Notes: generated by a model from the sequence alone, not told the origin. 64,000 nucleotides of DNA from Voacanga thouarsii (GCA_026120185.1 JANUWF010001819.1:2604001-2668000), one strand, 5' to 3'. Shown: positions 21,703 through 34,061, numbered from the stretch's first letter. Numbers and translations are program-made.

Positions 21703-23002
21703 CTATCTAGGGACATCTTTGTGAAAAAATAGGGCTCTCGTTGTATCTAGGAGATGGCCATTTTTTTGCTTAGCTACGCCATTATGTTGTGGAGTGTTGA
21801 CATAAGAGGATTCATGGACGATCCCTTCTTTTTGGAAGAATGGTGAGAGAACTTGATTAAAATAATCCATAGCATTATCAGAATGAAACCACTTAATTCT
21901 CACATCAAATTATGTTTTGATCATGCTGTAAAAGTTCGAGAAAATATTTTAGACATTTGATTTATTTTTCATGAGATAGAACCAAGTTACGTGAGTACAA
22001 TTGTCAATGAATAAAATAAATCACTTGGCACTATAAATGTTTGGGATGTGGATGGTCCCCAAATATTACTATGAATGAGAGAAAAATAACTAACAATTCT
22101 TGTATCACTTATTGGAAAAGAGGTATGCTTGTGTTTGGTACGTTCACATTCATGACAATAAAAAGACTCAATAAACAAATCTTTAAACAATAAAAGAAAC
22201 ATTTTCTTAAGGACATTAAAAGATGGATGACCTAAATGACAATGACAAAGCCAAACTTTTTGTTTATATAACATAATAGACTCTGAAAAAAGTAATATAG
22301 ATAGAGGATTCTCAACTTTGGTTTTCCTACATTAATCTTCCAGGTAATAAAGACCATCCCTCTCACTAGCATATCTAATCGTCTTTCTCGTGCCCTGTTC
22401 CTAAAAAAACACAGTATAAAGGAAAAAATTTTACACTGCACTTGGGGTCATCTGTGAGTTTCTTGGTGGAAACATGGTTGGCAAACAGTTTTGGGATATG
22501 AAGGACATTTGTAAGTATGAGGTGGTCATTAATCCGAATATTCTCTTATCCTGCTATTATAGTGATTAATTCATTTGCTACTGTGATTTTACGACTACTT
22601 GAACAAAGAGTATAGGTAGAAAAAAGTTTGAAAGAACAAGTCATATGGTTGGTGACTCCTGAGTTTATTACCCACCAATTTTGAGAAATCTTATCCAAGA
22701 TATTAGTAGAGCAAGAAGAAGAAGAAATACTTGAGAACGCCAAAGAACAAGTACCTGTTGCAAGAGACTTTTCTAAGGTTTCAAGGAAGTGTTTAAACTA
22801 TCAATTTCCTCCTTGTAACATTCGGGTAGGTTGTTTTGTTTCTACCAAAGTCAGTGCTGCTTCTCTTCTCACATTTGCATTTTAATTTGGTTTGCCATAG
22901 AGTTTCTAACATTGATCCTTGGTATGTTGATGCTTCTTATAGTGTGTGGAAAAAAGAGAATTATGGCTAGAGGTCTTAGACGGGTGATGTGTAAATTTTG
23001 GG
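21703..23002 (-). pseudogene. C3 zinc knuckle, protease and integrase remnants
   Basis: Minus-strand pieces: a gag zinc-knuckle tail at about 22890-22950 (HYKKHQHTKDQC, then a TAG in place of Trp, then KLYGKP); protease at 22546-22743 with WWVINSGVTNHMTCS, where catalytic Asp is Asn; GAG-pre-integrase at 21987-22274 with HLGHPSF and CHECERTKHKH; and the integrase core at 21703-21903 with SDNAMDYF and NTPQHNGVAKQKN. The order is that of Copia. The upper edge, 23002/23003, is the insertion point of G1; gag resumes at 32911. Confidence 0.88.
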
Positions 23003-24512
23003 TGTATAACAATTATCGAATTTAAATCCATCACTTAGTCAAGTTTTAATTAAAATATTAATCCTAAAATATACACATGAGTAAGTGCACTCATCATAAG
23101 CATAGTATGGGAATTAACGAGTATTGATCCTCAAAGGAATAAGTACACACTAATCACTTTTCATTCATTGTTTAATCAACCCAAATAAAGTGAGAAAATA
23201 ATTAAAAAATAAAAATATGTATACAACTCAAGGATGTAAGACTAGACAATTTAGACAATTATCCTACAAATCATGATAATGAACCAACTAGCAATTTTCT
23301 CAATTAATTATCGTCTTGACATTATGAAGGAATATAAAGTAAAATTCAATTATTTCCCAAGTCATGAATCTACTTAGATAAATTCTACTTCGTTTCCCAA
23401 TTCATGAAATTACTATCTTTTGATTAATATTAATAGATTTTCCAATCAAGTTAACATAACCAAAATATGTATTAAACTCAATTCTTTATAAATATGAAAT
23501 TAGTTAATAATTTTTTGCTCGATGGGAAATCAACTAAGATTCTATTACTTTAGTCATATAATCTTAACTTCGTCACTCAAGTACATTAAGATTAGACAAA
23601 CACAAAATTAATGCAAATTAATGCAATAAACTCCTAACATCGTAGTCTCAAGTCAATTAGAAGAACTCGTATTAATAGCCAGTGATAACAAGTAATCAAA
23701 CACTAAAGATGATAAAGAATTAATCAAAAAACTAAATTAACACAAAATGATGAATTTCAAAATAATGTTAAATTACAATACAAAATATTGAATATATCAT
23801 TGTTTAAGGAAAAGAAAACAAAGATAAAAGAAAGCACTCATAGATAAGCTTCTTTCTTCACCCTTGAAGACTCTCTTAAACAATCCTCCTTAATTGGGTA
23901 AATTTCTCCTTCAATGAGTGATTTGAATTTATGCTCTTGGATTCACCTCTCTATATCTCTCTTCTCTTGTATTTTCTCTTACTTTTATCAACCTCTTTGA
24001 TGTTAAATTCGTTACTTCAGGGATCTTGGCCAAATAGAAATTAGAAAATACCGAAATCTTTAGAAAATTCTTATATCGTGCACAGAATTTTCGCTTTTCA
24101 AAGTGGGCCTGGTGCCGGGTCACTTCGACCCACTTGGCACCAGATACAATCTGTTCTTTCTCTAAGTTTTTTTCTCTATTTTCACTGGCTAAACAAAATG
24201 GACCCGGTACCTAGTTCACTTGCTAGACCTGGTGCTAGATCTGTTTTGTTTTTTCCTGAAAATTACTTGGTTTCCCCTACTTGACCAAAATGGACACGGC
24301 GCCTGGTCTCTTGACTAAGCCTGACACCAGGTGCATTCTAGAATTGCTCACTTTTTGCTCGAATTTAACTCAACTCCGTACAAATTTGACAAAAATACTT
24401 TTTACAAGTAAAATGTCAAATAGGAAGGAATATGCCTAGTTATTAGAACAAATATATCACAAAACAACCTCAAATAACTAGAAAAATAATGGTGATTTTA
24501 GCCTCTATCACA
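23003..24512 (-). repeat. G1 3' LTR
   Basis: About 1510 bp. The plus-strand ends are TGTATAACAATTATCG and GCCTCTATCACA; on the minus strand a GTGGGGGTA tract precedes the TGTGATAG start. It aligns along its whole length with 29929-32910 apart from the solo-LTR insertion. Region 24105-24345 holds three diverged units built on CCTGGTGCC. Confidence 0.88.
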
Positions 24513-25882
24513 TACCCCCACACTTGAACTTTTGCTTGTCCTCAAGCAAAACACTTTAACCAAGAAAATTATCAAGAAAATACAAGTTCTTACTTCTTCA
24601 AAAGTTTTAAATCATAACAAAGATTATAACTTTCCTTTAAACTTTAGATAAAATGTTTGTCATTCATACCCTTGGAAAACAATTCAATATTTAAAATATT
24701 TGACAAAACATCACAAAACTCTTGAAGTCAAATTAATTAAATTCATACCTTAGTTTAAGAAAATTATTTCTCTCTTCAAGTTAAAATATATATAACATGA
24801 ATCACATAAGTCAAGCCATCTACCAACTCAAGCATTGCAAATCCAACAACTACACAACTTAAGTCATGATGTAAGAAAAGCACTCCAATCTTGTTCTCTC
24901 AAATTCTTGTTTCAATAACTTAGGGAATTGATAGCTTCAAGTACATGAATTTCTCTTCACATACCGTATTAGCCCCCTTATAGTCATCACTCATTATTTT
25001 TTCAGCTTTCTTTAAACAATTCTTTCTTTCTTTTGCTTTTGGGAACTGATAACCTCAAGAAAGTAGATTTTTCTTCACTATCCGTCTTGGCTCTTATATC
25101 AAGCAAAAATAATTTTTTCTCATCTTTAAAGAGGAGGCAATCGACTCATTTTTGTTTTTCAACTCATAAGAATTTTTCACAATTTTTTCACAATCTTTCC
25201 TCTCAAAGAATTTCTATCAACTCACATTCCTTATCGCAATTCAAAGCTAAGCAAAATTTAAACTCATAATACAAAAGTTAGCCAATAAACTTTACCTACA
25301 TTCGTCATACTCTTCATATTCAAACTAGATGAGTCAAATAACATTCAAACACCAATGCATAAACAAGATTAATAAAAAATTTCAAGTCTTGACAAATATC
25401 CTATCCAATAAACCAATTTCATAAAAATTCACCAAATGAATGACAAAGAATCATATTCAAGTAACAAAAAGAATTACAATCTTGCTAATTAATGAAAATC
25501 ATTGAAATTTTAATAATTTTCACAAAAATGATATAGAAAAATATTTCTTTAAGCTCATTATTCCCCCTATATTTAAACTGGACATTGTCTTTAATGGCCA
25601 AAGATATAACAATAAAAGTACAGCCAAGAAGACCAAAATTAATAAAGAAGAAGAAGATACTTCCATTATATCGTTGTTCCACCAGGTTTGAATCCACCAC
25701 AAGGAAGAGTTGTTACAAGAGTACCTACTTAAAAAGAAACAAAACAACTAAAAACATAAAGCTAGAAAAAGAAAGTGAAAAGAAAATAAAAGAAAAGATA
25801 CCTAAAAACCAGTAAAGGTTATTAAAAGTCAAAAGAAAAGAAATAACGGAAAATAAAATAAAATACAAGGATAGAGAAGAAG
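24513..25882. other. G1 3' untranslated region
   Basis: AT-rich, with a minus-strand polypurine tract (GTGTGGGGGTA) at about 24513-24523 beside the LTR. No pol-like motif is found. Open stretches on the plus strand here (around 25033 and 25585) have low-complexity composition and I do not believe them. Confidence 0.6.
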
Positions 25883-27088
25883 TCAAGAGTCCTTATCATC
25901 ATCGTCATCATCATGAGAATCAGTGGCTGCGATCGAAGATGCTCCAGTGGATTGTTGGATCAAAGTGGCCAACTTTCGATCTTGAATATCCTGGCAGTGA
26001 CGGATTTCTACAGTAGAGTCATGAAGGTGGAGGAGGATGGTTATTTGGATCTCCGATTGAGCCTCCACTCGTGCCTCAAAATTAGTATGTGAATGAAAGC
26101 TAGTGGCACGAGGGGTAGGTCTAGTAGATGGCTCATCATCCTCATCCTCATCAGGGGGAAGCTTCTCCATCCCGGGGCACTGCACCTCAAACGGCTTCTT
26201 CCAGCACTTAGCCCTTTCATCATAGTGATATCACACTAAACCAAAGTATGTTCCATCACTAGGTCTCGATCAGTAGTAGGCTCACTCAACTCTCCATCCA
26301 AACGCATTCCAAAGTCTCTTAGAATACACATAATAACCAAAGGAAATTTGAAGGCTTTGGCTGTAATGTTAGAGGAAACCACATTTCTCATGGATTGAAT
26401 GATAATTGGGGTAAGAAGAATAGGCTCACTGTTTCTTTTTTTATCCAAAATGTAAAGATCAAGGATCCTAGACTTATTGAAGCCACTAGCCTTAGGATAA
26501 ACATTGAAAGTGAAGATATACTATGGTACGCCATTGAGCCTCAAGGTCATTATTCGAGTAGTAACGGTTTTAACCTATTCGCCCTTTTTTCCACATGTAA
26601 AAACTATCCATTACAGCCCTCACATCCCATGTAGGCTTAGAAATAACCTTTCAGTTATTATGGTCTACAGCAATCCACTGCCTTTCATTAGGGACTCCCA
26701 AAATTCTAGCTAGTCTAGTCCTTTCAAACTCAATATGAATCCCTTTTACTATGATGGAGATGACGTGGAGGTTATTTTTATTTCTGTCCTCCATGTTGGC
26801 ATAAAAATTTCTCACTCGCACAGGACAATAAGCACCTTTCATTCTAATGATGGGCACCTACCCCAAGCGCCTAAATATAGTAGAAAGCTCCAAGGAATTG
26901 TTTAAAGAAGGCTTATATCGCCTTTCTATTATAATCTTATTGTGTTGGTGCCTGTTATATCAGATTTGACTCATAAGATCATAGAATTGGGTAGATTGGG
27001 TAGGTAGAGACTTGAAAGAAGGTGTGGACGAAGATGCATCTCAAGTGCTCTTAACCCTCGATGCTAACCCCCTAGGTCTCCTAGACAT
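25883..27088 (-). pseudogene. G1 accessory ORF resembling the putative plant transposon protein family
   Basis: Minus-strand reading from ATG at 27086-27088 (MSRRPRG) to the stop at 25883, about 400 codons with a few stops and at least one frame change. Landmarks: YCPVRVRNFYANMEDRNKN, then IIVKGIHIEFERTRLARILG (about 26700-26840); LLTPIIIQSMRNVV, FKFPLVIMCILRDFGMRLDG (about 26290-26420); and an acidic tail ending DDDDDDKDS. The FYANM plus KGI-x-x-F pattern and the distal PxxIxxxM...FGMxLDGE pattern resemble the retroelement-linked domain called putative plant transposon protein (Pfam Transposase_32); that match is from memory of the family and not from a search. It lies where an Athila element would have pol or env. 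Its role is unknown. Confidence 0.6.
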
Positions 27089-27200
27089 GACGGAATGATG
27101 ACAAAAGGTAATATACCAGAAAAATAAGACTCCCTCAACTTACTCTTTACAGTACAAGCAAGCATAACTCTCAGCCATCTTACTATTACAATAGCATTCA

Positions 27201-27255
27201 ACACCACCACCACCTTAATATAAAACACCACCACCACCTTAATATAAAACACCAC
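27201..27255. repeat. 24-bp tandem repeat (ACACCACCACCACCTTAATA...)
   Basis: Two exact 24-bp units at 27201-27224 and 27225-27248, then the start of a third. They lie just upstream (minus sense) of the G1 accessory ORF. Confidence 0.85.
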
Positions 27256-28542
27256 AAGATAGTCAATAATATAACACAATCCCCTCTATTAAACCTGCAA
27301 GAAATTTAGCCAATGTCCAATACCCAATATAATATCAATAATCATGATTAAAATACAATGCTCAATAGCCACCAATGAACAATGTAAAGCTATTTTATAC
27401 AAAGGCTAAGTCAGTCATGAACAATTATCCAATCATCTACGCAACTCATAGTTACACCAAAGAAAGCATGCTCAAGAGGTTCAAAAATTGGAAATTTATG
27501 CATGGCATCAATCATATAGCATTTTCAATTATATTCCCATAATAATGAAACCTTAAAGGAATCATTATTGTCAATCAAATCCTTCAACCAAGAATATTCA
27601 AGAATTTGCGCCCTAAAATGCATAGAAAAATTCCCAAAATTCATAAGAAAAAATTAAACTATAGAAAGTATAGGAAAATCATACCACAATGATTTCTAAT
27701 GTTTGGGTAATGATCTTATGCAAAAAGATTGCAGAAACCATGCACTAAATGGAAGGATTGAAAAATAGATTTTGGAAGAAAAGATTGTTCCTTGTTTTAA
27801 TCCCAACTTCCAAGAACAAAGTGAAGATTTTATGTTAGGGAAGTATTTTGGAGGTGTAGAAAGTGATTTGGTGGTGTTCCGGAGTTGAACCCGGTGATAG
27901 ATTGAGAGAAAAATTGAGAAGGATGAAAATTTTTTGAACAAAATGGCCAAGAAGGCTGGCTTTTGATGTTGTGGCCGAACAGGCCTACCGCCAAGCCCAA
28001 GGACTGGGCCTAGTGTTGGGCCTATTCTGCCTGCGTTCTTTGTCGAGCCGTGTTAGCCTGGTGCTCGGGCCAAAGGTTAGGCCTGGTGCCAGGTCAGCTT
28101 TGGTAAAAAAAAATCACATTTTTTATATATGGAATTTAATGGAATCAAAGAAAAATAACATGAATTCATGAAAAGAATATAGTTTAATAGTTAAAAAGAA
28201 ACAACCAAATTAATGCAAATAAACAAAAATTAAAAGATGTCTAAAAACTAAAGCAGTTCAAAATCAGTGTTTTCCATTATCTTGGTCATGTGGGTTAGTC
28301 TCCGTGTTGCCTATAAGTGATCTCATTTAACGATCACCAAGTAGTTTGGCTAGCTATTCAATTTAACTTTCAAGGTTGCGCATGGATGCCTCTAGATTTC
28401 TTGTAGTCTCATCGACCCCTTGAAACTATATCTTCGTTCGACTTACTAATTGGTTGACCAAGTCCTCCAATGAGGGTTTAGCTGGTGGGGCACTGTACAA
28501 CAGTGGCGGTTGAGTTCTTTGCTTCCCAAAACTAGAAGAAGC
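27256..28542. other. G1 spacer between gag and accessory ORF
   Basis: No pol motif is seen on either strand. 27970-28110 is richer in GC and repeats the GGCCTGGTGCC-like words found in the LTRs. The rest is AT-rich. Confidence 0.55.
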
Positions 28543-29651
28543 TTATTGAGGTTGGTTTTGATTATTCCATGAAAATTTAGGGCGATTTCTCCAACCTAGG
28601 TTGTAAGTATTGCTATAAGGATTATTACCTTGCCGACCATTACGTACAAATGCTACTTGTTCTAATGATTTTTGCGATGATCCCATATTTTGGAACTCAT
28701 GGTTTGGATGCCCTTCCCCACAAAAATCATAACTTTCACTCATTACTTGCCCTTCGAAAGAAGGCATTACCAATTGATCCATCTTTTGTTTAAGTGCTTC
28801 TATCTTTGCCTCTAATACAGCCATTGCATCCACCTTGTGTACTTTATGTACATGAGCTCCAGACCGTGAACTACCCCAGGCATAGTTATTTGTAGCCAAA
28901 TTTTTAATCAAATCAAATACCTTTTTCAGGGTTTTAGAATTGATGGAGCCTCCTGCAGATGCATCAATTAATTATCTTATAGCAAAACTCAACCCACTCT
29001 GAAAAATTTGCATTTGCATACCTAACTCAAATCCATGGTGAAGACATTTTTGAAGCATTTCCTTAAACCACTCCCAACACTCATAAAGGTTTTCAGCCTC
29101 TAATTGTTGGAAGGAAAAAATATCAGTCCTAAGTTTGAAAATTCTAACTGGTGAAAAACATTTGGCTAAAAATTTTTTAGCTAACACATTCCTAGTAGTA
29201 ATAGATCCGGTGGGCAAAGATTTTAACCACGATTTTGCTCGATCTCTCAAGGAAAAGGGAAAAGACTTAGTTTAATGGCATCCTCAGAAACTCCATTCAT
29301 TTTAAACGTGTCACAAATTTTTAGAAAGCTCGCAAAGTGGACATTAGGATCTTCCTTAGGTAACCTATCGAATTGGACCATGTTTTGGATCATTTGGATT
29401 ATATTGGGATTTATTTCAAAATTGTTGGCCTCTATCCTAGGCCTCGTGATGCTAGAGCCCATACCTGAGATTGCAAATTTTACAAAGTCATCCATAAGCC
29501 ACTTGTTAACTCCACCATTACGACTATTATTGTGCTGATTCACCTCTATATCTATCCTTACCCTTTTACTTATAACCTTTTGGACCTTGGTGAGAGTTCT
29601 CTCGATTTCCAGATCAAGATCTATTATGTTGGCTTTGGATTGTTGGGTCAT
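28543..29651 (-). pseudogene. G1 gag (Ty3/gypsy type), broken into three frames
   Basis: Three consecutive minus-strand open pieces: 29247-29651 (matrix-like N-terminus, HFASFLKICDTFKMNGVSED, IKLSLFPF), 28972-29250 (MRDRAKSWLKSLPTGSITT, KKFLAKCFSPVR, LYECWEWFKEMLQKCLHHG) and 28543-28911 (MDQLVMPSFEG, YDFCGEGHPNHEF, YSNTYNLGWRNRPKFSWNN). The middle is the classic retrotrans_gag domain of the Athila/Tat group. The C-terminal CGEGHPNHEF is a partial CCHC zinc knuckle with its first Cys (YDFCGEGH) and no clear final Cys. The pieces overlap or nearly abut, so only a few indels and stops break the frame. The gag start near 29651 is about 250 bp from the primer site. Confidence 0.85.
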
Positions 29652-29907
29652 AAACTAAAAGTAAGGTCTACACAAGGCAGAAAATAGTGAGCTTATAGAA
29701 TTTATAAGTTAGATAGTTAGGATATGTTTACAAATTAAGTGATAAGGAATTACAACATATAGAGACATTAAATTACAAGTATACAAGAAAATAAAATATG
29801 ACACCAATTCATACAAGGAATATATATACATATTCACATACTTATATATAGACATATAAACATATAAACATAGTTAAATTAACGAAATTCAAGCTTTCAT
29901 GATATTG

Positions 29908-29926
29908 TTCCCCAGCAACAGTGCCA
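29908..29926 (-). other. G1 primer binding site, tRNA-Asp type
   Basis: The minus strand reads TGGCACTGTTGCTGGGGAA right after the 5' LTR. The family consensus from memory is TGGCGCCGTTGCCGGGGA; the differences are CpG-to-CA or TG changes. Confidence 0.75.
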
Positions 29927-29928
29927 AA

Positions 29929-32910
29929 TAATAAAAATCATCAAATTTAAATCCATCCCTTAGTCAAGTTTTAATTAAAGTATTAAGCACAAAATACACA
30001 TACAAGCAAGTATACTCATCGCAAGCATAGTATAGAGAATTAACGAGTATCGGTCCTCAAAGGAATAAGTACATACTAATCACTTTTCACTCATTATTTA
30101 ACCGATCCAAATAAAATAAGAAAATAATAAAAAAAAAATATATATATACAACTCAAGGATGTAGGATTAGGCAATTTAGACAATTATCCTAGAAAATATG
30201 ATAATGAACCAACTAGCAATTCTCTCAATTAATTATTATCTTGGCATTATGAAGGAATATAAAGTAAAATTCAATCGTTTCTCAAGTCATGAATCTAATT
30301 CAATCGCTTCCTAAGTCATGAATCTACTTAGATAAATTTTACTTCGTTTCCTAATCTATAGAATTACTATCTTTTGATTAATATTAACAGATTTGCTAAT
30401 CAAGCTAACATAACTAAAACATGCATTAAGCTCAATTCCTTATAAACATGAAATTAGCTAATAACCTTTTGCTCGAGGTGAAATAACTAATCTTCGATTA
30501 CTTTAGTTCTATAATCTTAACTTCGTCGCTCAAGTCCATTTGTTAGGATTCGTGGACTCCTAAACGCAAAAAACATCCACGAATCCCTTCCGAAGACCCA
30601 AGTAAACGATTAAGAAGATCTAAGGTTTATAGAATTACCTCTGTTCAACATAATTGAGATCCTTTGATTCTGATTGTGCTGTCGTATGTGCAACCCGAAT
30701 GATCACCAGATGCTGCAGTTTGCGAACATCCTCTATCGGATACACACGGCGAACTGACTTGTTACCCCGAGAGTGCTAGCATCTAGGGTTTGAGAGTTTT
30801 TTCTAGTGAATGGAGGCACGAATATTCTCAACAGAACGGGGCTATTGAGAAGACGGCTATGGTTTTCTTAAAAACTCCCAAACCTCTTAGAGTCCAACTC
30901 TGACAATATCTTATCATATTTTAATTTTAATTCAAATTAAATTAAAACTGATATGATAAGATTTTGCCATTATCTCGGTAATTTAATTAATTAATTTACC
31001 GAGTTAGATTCTTATAATTTAGATATCATCCAAATACATCGAATGTGGACATATTTCCAGATTCATTGTATTTGGAAAATTTTCTAAGTTCGATTAACTT
31101 AAATATATTTTCAGATTCATCGAATTTGATTACCAGAAAAATAACCTAACAAGTTTGCTTATTGTGTGACCCTATAGGTTCATTTAACACTGGCAGTGTG
31201 CCTAAATCATATTTAAATGGCCCACAAGTTATAAAAAATTTCTAGCAAAACATTATAACTATCTAAGTTAAATGAAGATCAGTGATCTCTTTGAACCAAA
31301 CTACAATTTTATAATTTGCCCTTTTGTCACACGATATCCAGATTAAGCATAAGACACGGAGCATGTCATCCTTATTAAACTTAATAAATTATTTCTTGAT
31401 TTCATAGTTGACTGTTCAAACAAATAATATCAATATCTTAGATTGATATATTTGAGCACGGTCATGCATTTTAACAGTCTAACTTATCAAAGGACCCATA
31501 GATATCTCTCCCATAATTGAGAGGGACAAATTCTTTCATTATCAATCATATTCCTCTCATTAATTTATTCTATATCTAATAGTAGTCTAATTTATTATCT
31601 GGTTAAAGATAACATTAGACAACGTCAAAATATAGAATTTATCAAGTAGGAAACTATATGAATTTAGGTCGAAGGACTTTTAATATCATTATGACTAGAA
31701 AGTACTTATAACATGTTCCATGAAGCACTCTCACAGTGGGTCATGTCCAATACAGTGTTCTCTAACATTTATTTATATTTTGACTTGATATCACAAATAT
31801 CTATGACCAGTAAAACATATCCATCAAGTCACAAATATACTAATATTAATTTATTATTGTTCCAATAAAAATAATAATCAATCAAGGATAGTTTTAGAAT
31901 AGTCATTGTATTCATTGTTGGGTTTTACTATCAAGTCACATACTTAATAACCACAAAACAAAATGCACTATTCATGGAAATGAAAACCTCATATTATTAT
32001 ATAAAACATAACGACAATAGTATAAGTACAAATGAACTCTATGGCATATCCCTAACACCATTAAGATTAGACAGATATAAAATTAATGTAACAAACTCCT
32101 AACATTGTTATTCCAAGTCAATTAGAAGAACTTGCATCAATAACTAGTGATAACAAGTAATCAAACACCAAAGATGATAAAGAATTGATCAAAAAATCAA
32201 ATTAATACAAAATCATGAATCCAAAAAAAATGTTAAATTATAATACAAAGTATTGAATATATCATTGTTTAAGGAAAAGAAAACAAAGACAAAAGAAAGC
32301 ATTGATAGACAATGAGTGATTTGAATTTATACTCTTAGATCCACTCTCTATATCTCTCTTTTCATGTGTTTTCTCTTACTTTTATAGACCTCTTTGATGC
32401 TAAATTCGTTGCTTGAAGGATCTTGGCTGAGTAGGAATTAGAAAATATCTAAATCTTTGAAAAATTTATAAATTCGTGTACAGAATTTTTGCCTTCCAGA
32501 GCGGACCTGGAGCCGGGTCACTTCGACTCACCTGGTGTTAGGTACAATATGTTCTTCCTTTAGGTTTTGCTCTATTTTCACTGGCCGGATAGAATGGACC
32601 CAGTGCCTGGTCTATTTGCCAAACTTGATGCCAGATCTGTTCTATTTTCTTCTTGAAAGTTGCTCGATTTTCCCTGCTTGACCAGAATGGACCCGGTGCC
32701 TGGTCCTTTGGTTGAGCCTGATGCCAGGTACATTTTTGGAATTGCTCACTTTTTGCTCGAATTTAACTCAAATATGTACAAATTTGTCAAAAATACTTTT
32801 TATAAGCAAAATATTAAATAGAAAGGAATATACCTAGTTATTACAACAAATGTATCACCAAACAACCTCAAATAGTTAGGAAAATAATGGAGATTTTAGC
32901 CTCAATCAAC
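29929..32910 (-). repeat. G1 5' LTR, split by a solo LTR
   Basis: Aligns with 23003-24512 in two blocks, 29929-30540 and 32063-32910. A 29-bp direct duplication (30269-30297 and 30298-30326, ending AAGTCATGAATCTA) is present here but single in the 3' LTR, so it arose after insertion. The inner and outer ends are placed by alignment and the primer site. Confidence 0.82.
30541..32057. mobile_element. Solo LTR, 1517 bp, nested in the G1 5' LTR
   Basis: Begins TGTTAGGATTCG, ends ATCCCTAACA, and is flanked by CCATT at 30536-30540 and 32058-32062. The uninterrupted site is visible in the G1 3' LTR. No coding is seen. Length and form suit an LTR left after recombination between two LTRs of an element; the superfamily cannot be assigned with certainty. 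Confidence 0.9.
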
Positions 32911-33710
32911 GGGCAACTTTAGATATCATATTGGTGGGAATCTTTTGAAACTATTATGTTGGTCTCTTTTACAATCATTGCCTTGGCTAAAAGTGTGGAG
33001 TTGCTTTCTTCGTGTGAGTCTAGCATGACACTCCGTCGTCCTTTTTCAACCCGGATGATTGAGATTATCTCATTCAAAGAGAGCAGCTCTTCGTTGCCCA
33101 AAATCTGTACTCTAACAATATTGAAATTAATGGTAATACCTGCTAGAAATTCAAAATTACGCTATTTTTCAATAAATCTCTTCAAAATAACAGAATCTTC
33201 ATTGCTGCACATCTTAGTGCATTAATAATAGTTCAATTCCTACTACAAACTTGGTAATAAACTCGAGTATTTAGTAACGGTTCAAGTCCCTTGTTGGGTT
33301 GCTAAAATCCTTATCTTAATTTCACAAATTTAGGCAGCATTGTGGACCTTTGAATATGTTTGTCGAATAGCGTCCCAAATCTCCTTGGCAGTTCTGAGAA
33401 ATATATCCATATCGCTAATCTCTGGTCATATCAAATTCTTTCGTCATGACATCGCTATTGAATCCTGTTCATCTCACGCTATAAATTTAGGATCTTCTTT
33501 TGAAGGACCCGTGCCAATCAAATAGTTAATTTTCCCTTTACCCTTTAAGAATGTGCGAATGAACTGTGACCACTTCAAATAATTCATCCCATTTAAATGG
33601 TATGCTAACTATATGTACTGAAAATCTCCATGTGAATTAGCAATAATATTCTCCATTGAAATTGCATCAACTACGGTGCTGGTAGGGCTAATTTCAGTGA
33701 TCTGGGACAT
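32911..33710 (-). pseudogene. C3 gag N-terminal part
   Basis: Minus-strand reading from ATG at 33708-33710 (MSQITEISPTSTVVDAI) through LNGMNYLKWSQFIRTFLKGK, INYLIGTGPSKEDP, EIWDAIRQTYSK and, near the G1 border, ELLSLNEIISIIRVEKGRR. This is a Copia UBN2-type gag; LxxNYxxWSQxxRTFLKGKGK is its hallmark. Several stops interrupt it. At 32911/32910 the frame is cut by G1 and the zinc knuckle resumes at 23002, which shows that G1 landed in an existing C3. Confidence 0.85.
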
Positions 33711-33805
33711 TCTTGATAGAAGGGAGAGATAAAGCGATAAAGGAGAAAGACAGGGAAAAATCACACGATTTTTAGGGAATTCAAAGTTTTAGGGGAAAAT
33801 TAAGT

Positions 33806-33817
33806 GCTTTGATACCA
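33806..33817 (-). other. C3 primer binding site, initiator-Met type
   Basis: The minus strand reads TGGTATCAAAGC, one change from TGGTATCAGAGC. Confidence 0.88.
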
Positions 33818-34056
33818 ACTTGAATTCTAGAATGATTTTCTTGTATCAAATCAATGGAATACAACCACTATTTATATACAATTGCAGACATCAAAAAAGG
33901 AAAAAACCTAATTGATCTTCTACAAATTAGCTACTTAATCAATCTCTTACAAATCAACTAGAGATTATATATCAATTAGGATATCTATACAATAGGAAAC
34001 TTTCCAACTAATTTACATAAAATCGAATCAAATAAAATCTTTCCATAAATCAATAG
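33818..34056 (-). repeat. C3 5' LTR
   Basis: 239 bp, aligned to both halves of 18889-19359. The plus-strand right end reads AAATCAATA where the other LTR has AAATCAACA, so the terminal TG has mutated to TA. Confidence 0.85.
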
Positions 34057-34061
34057 AAAAG

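Larger units (their letters stand above)
23003..32910 (-). mobile_element. G1: Athila-like Ty3/gypsy element without visible pol
   Basis: A minus-strand element nested in C3 gag. LTRs: 3' at 23003-24512, 5' at 29929-32910 (itself interrupted at 30541-32057). The primer site on the minus strand, TGGCACTGTTGCTGGGGAA (29908-29926), fits the tRNA-Asp type used by Athila elements with CpG decay. Gag is of the Ty3/gypsy retrotrans_gag type (28543-29651). No protease, RT, RNase H or integrase motif is seen between gag and the 3' LTR; an accessory ORF occupies 25883-27088. Flanks TTGGG and GGGCA share GGG only, so the target duplication is decayed or the ends are off by a few bases. Confidence 0.85.
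18889..34056 (-). mobile_element. C3: Copia element nested in a host exon and carrying G1
   Basis: A minus-strand Copia element. Its 5' LTR is at 33818-34056, primer site at 33806-33817, gag at 32911-33710, rest of gag and pol at 19368-23002, and 3' LTR at 18889-19359. The host side shows GAAAG (18884-18888) and GAAAA (34057-34061), a 4/5 match. G1 occupies 23003-32910, so C3's own sequence is about 5.3 kb. Coding is decayed; for example the protease reads INSG where DSG is expected and the RT box reads YVDN where YVDD is expected. Confidence 0.88.

Noticed and set aside
30541..32057. A complete small retrotransposon
   Set aside because: No internal repeat of its ends, no primer site, no coding; one LTR with a target duplication is the simplest reading.
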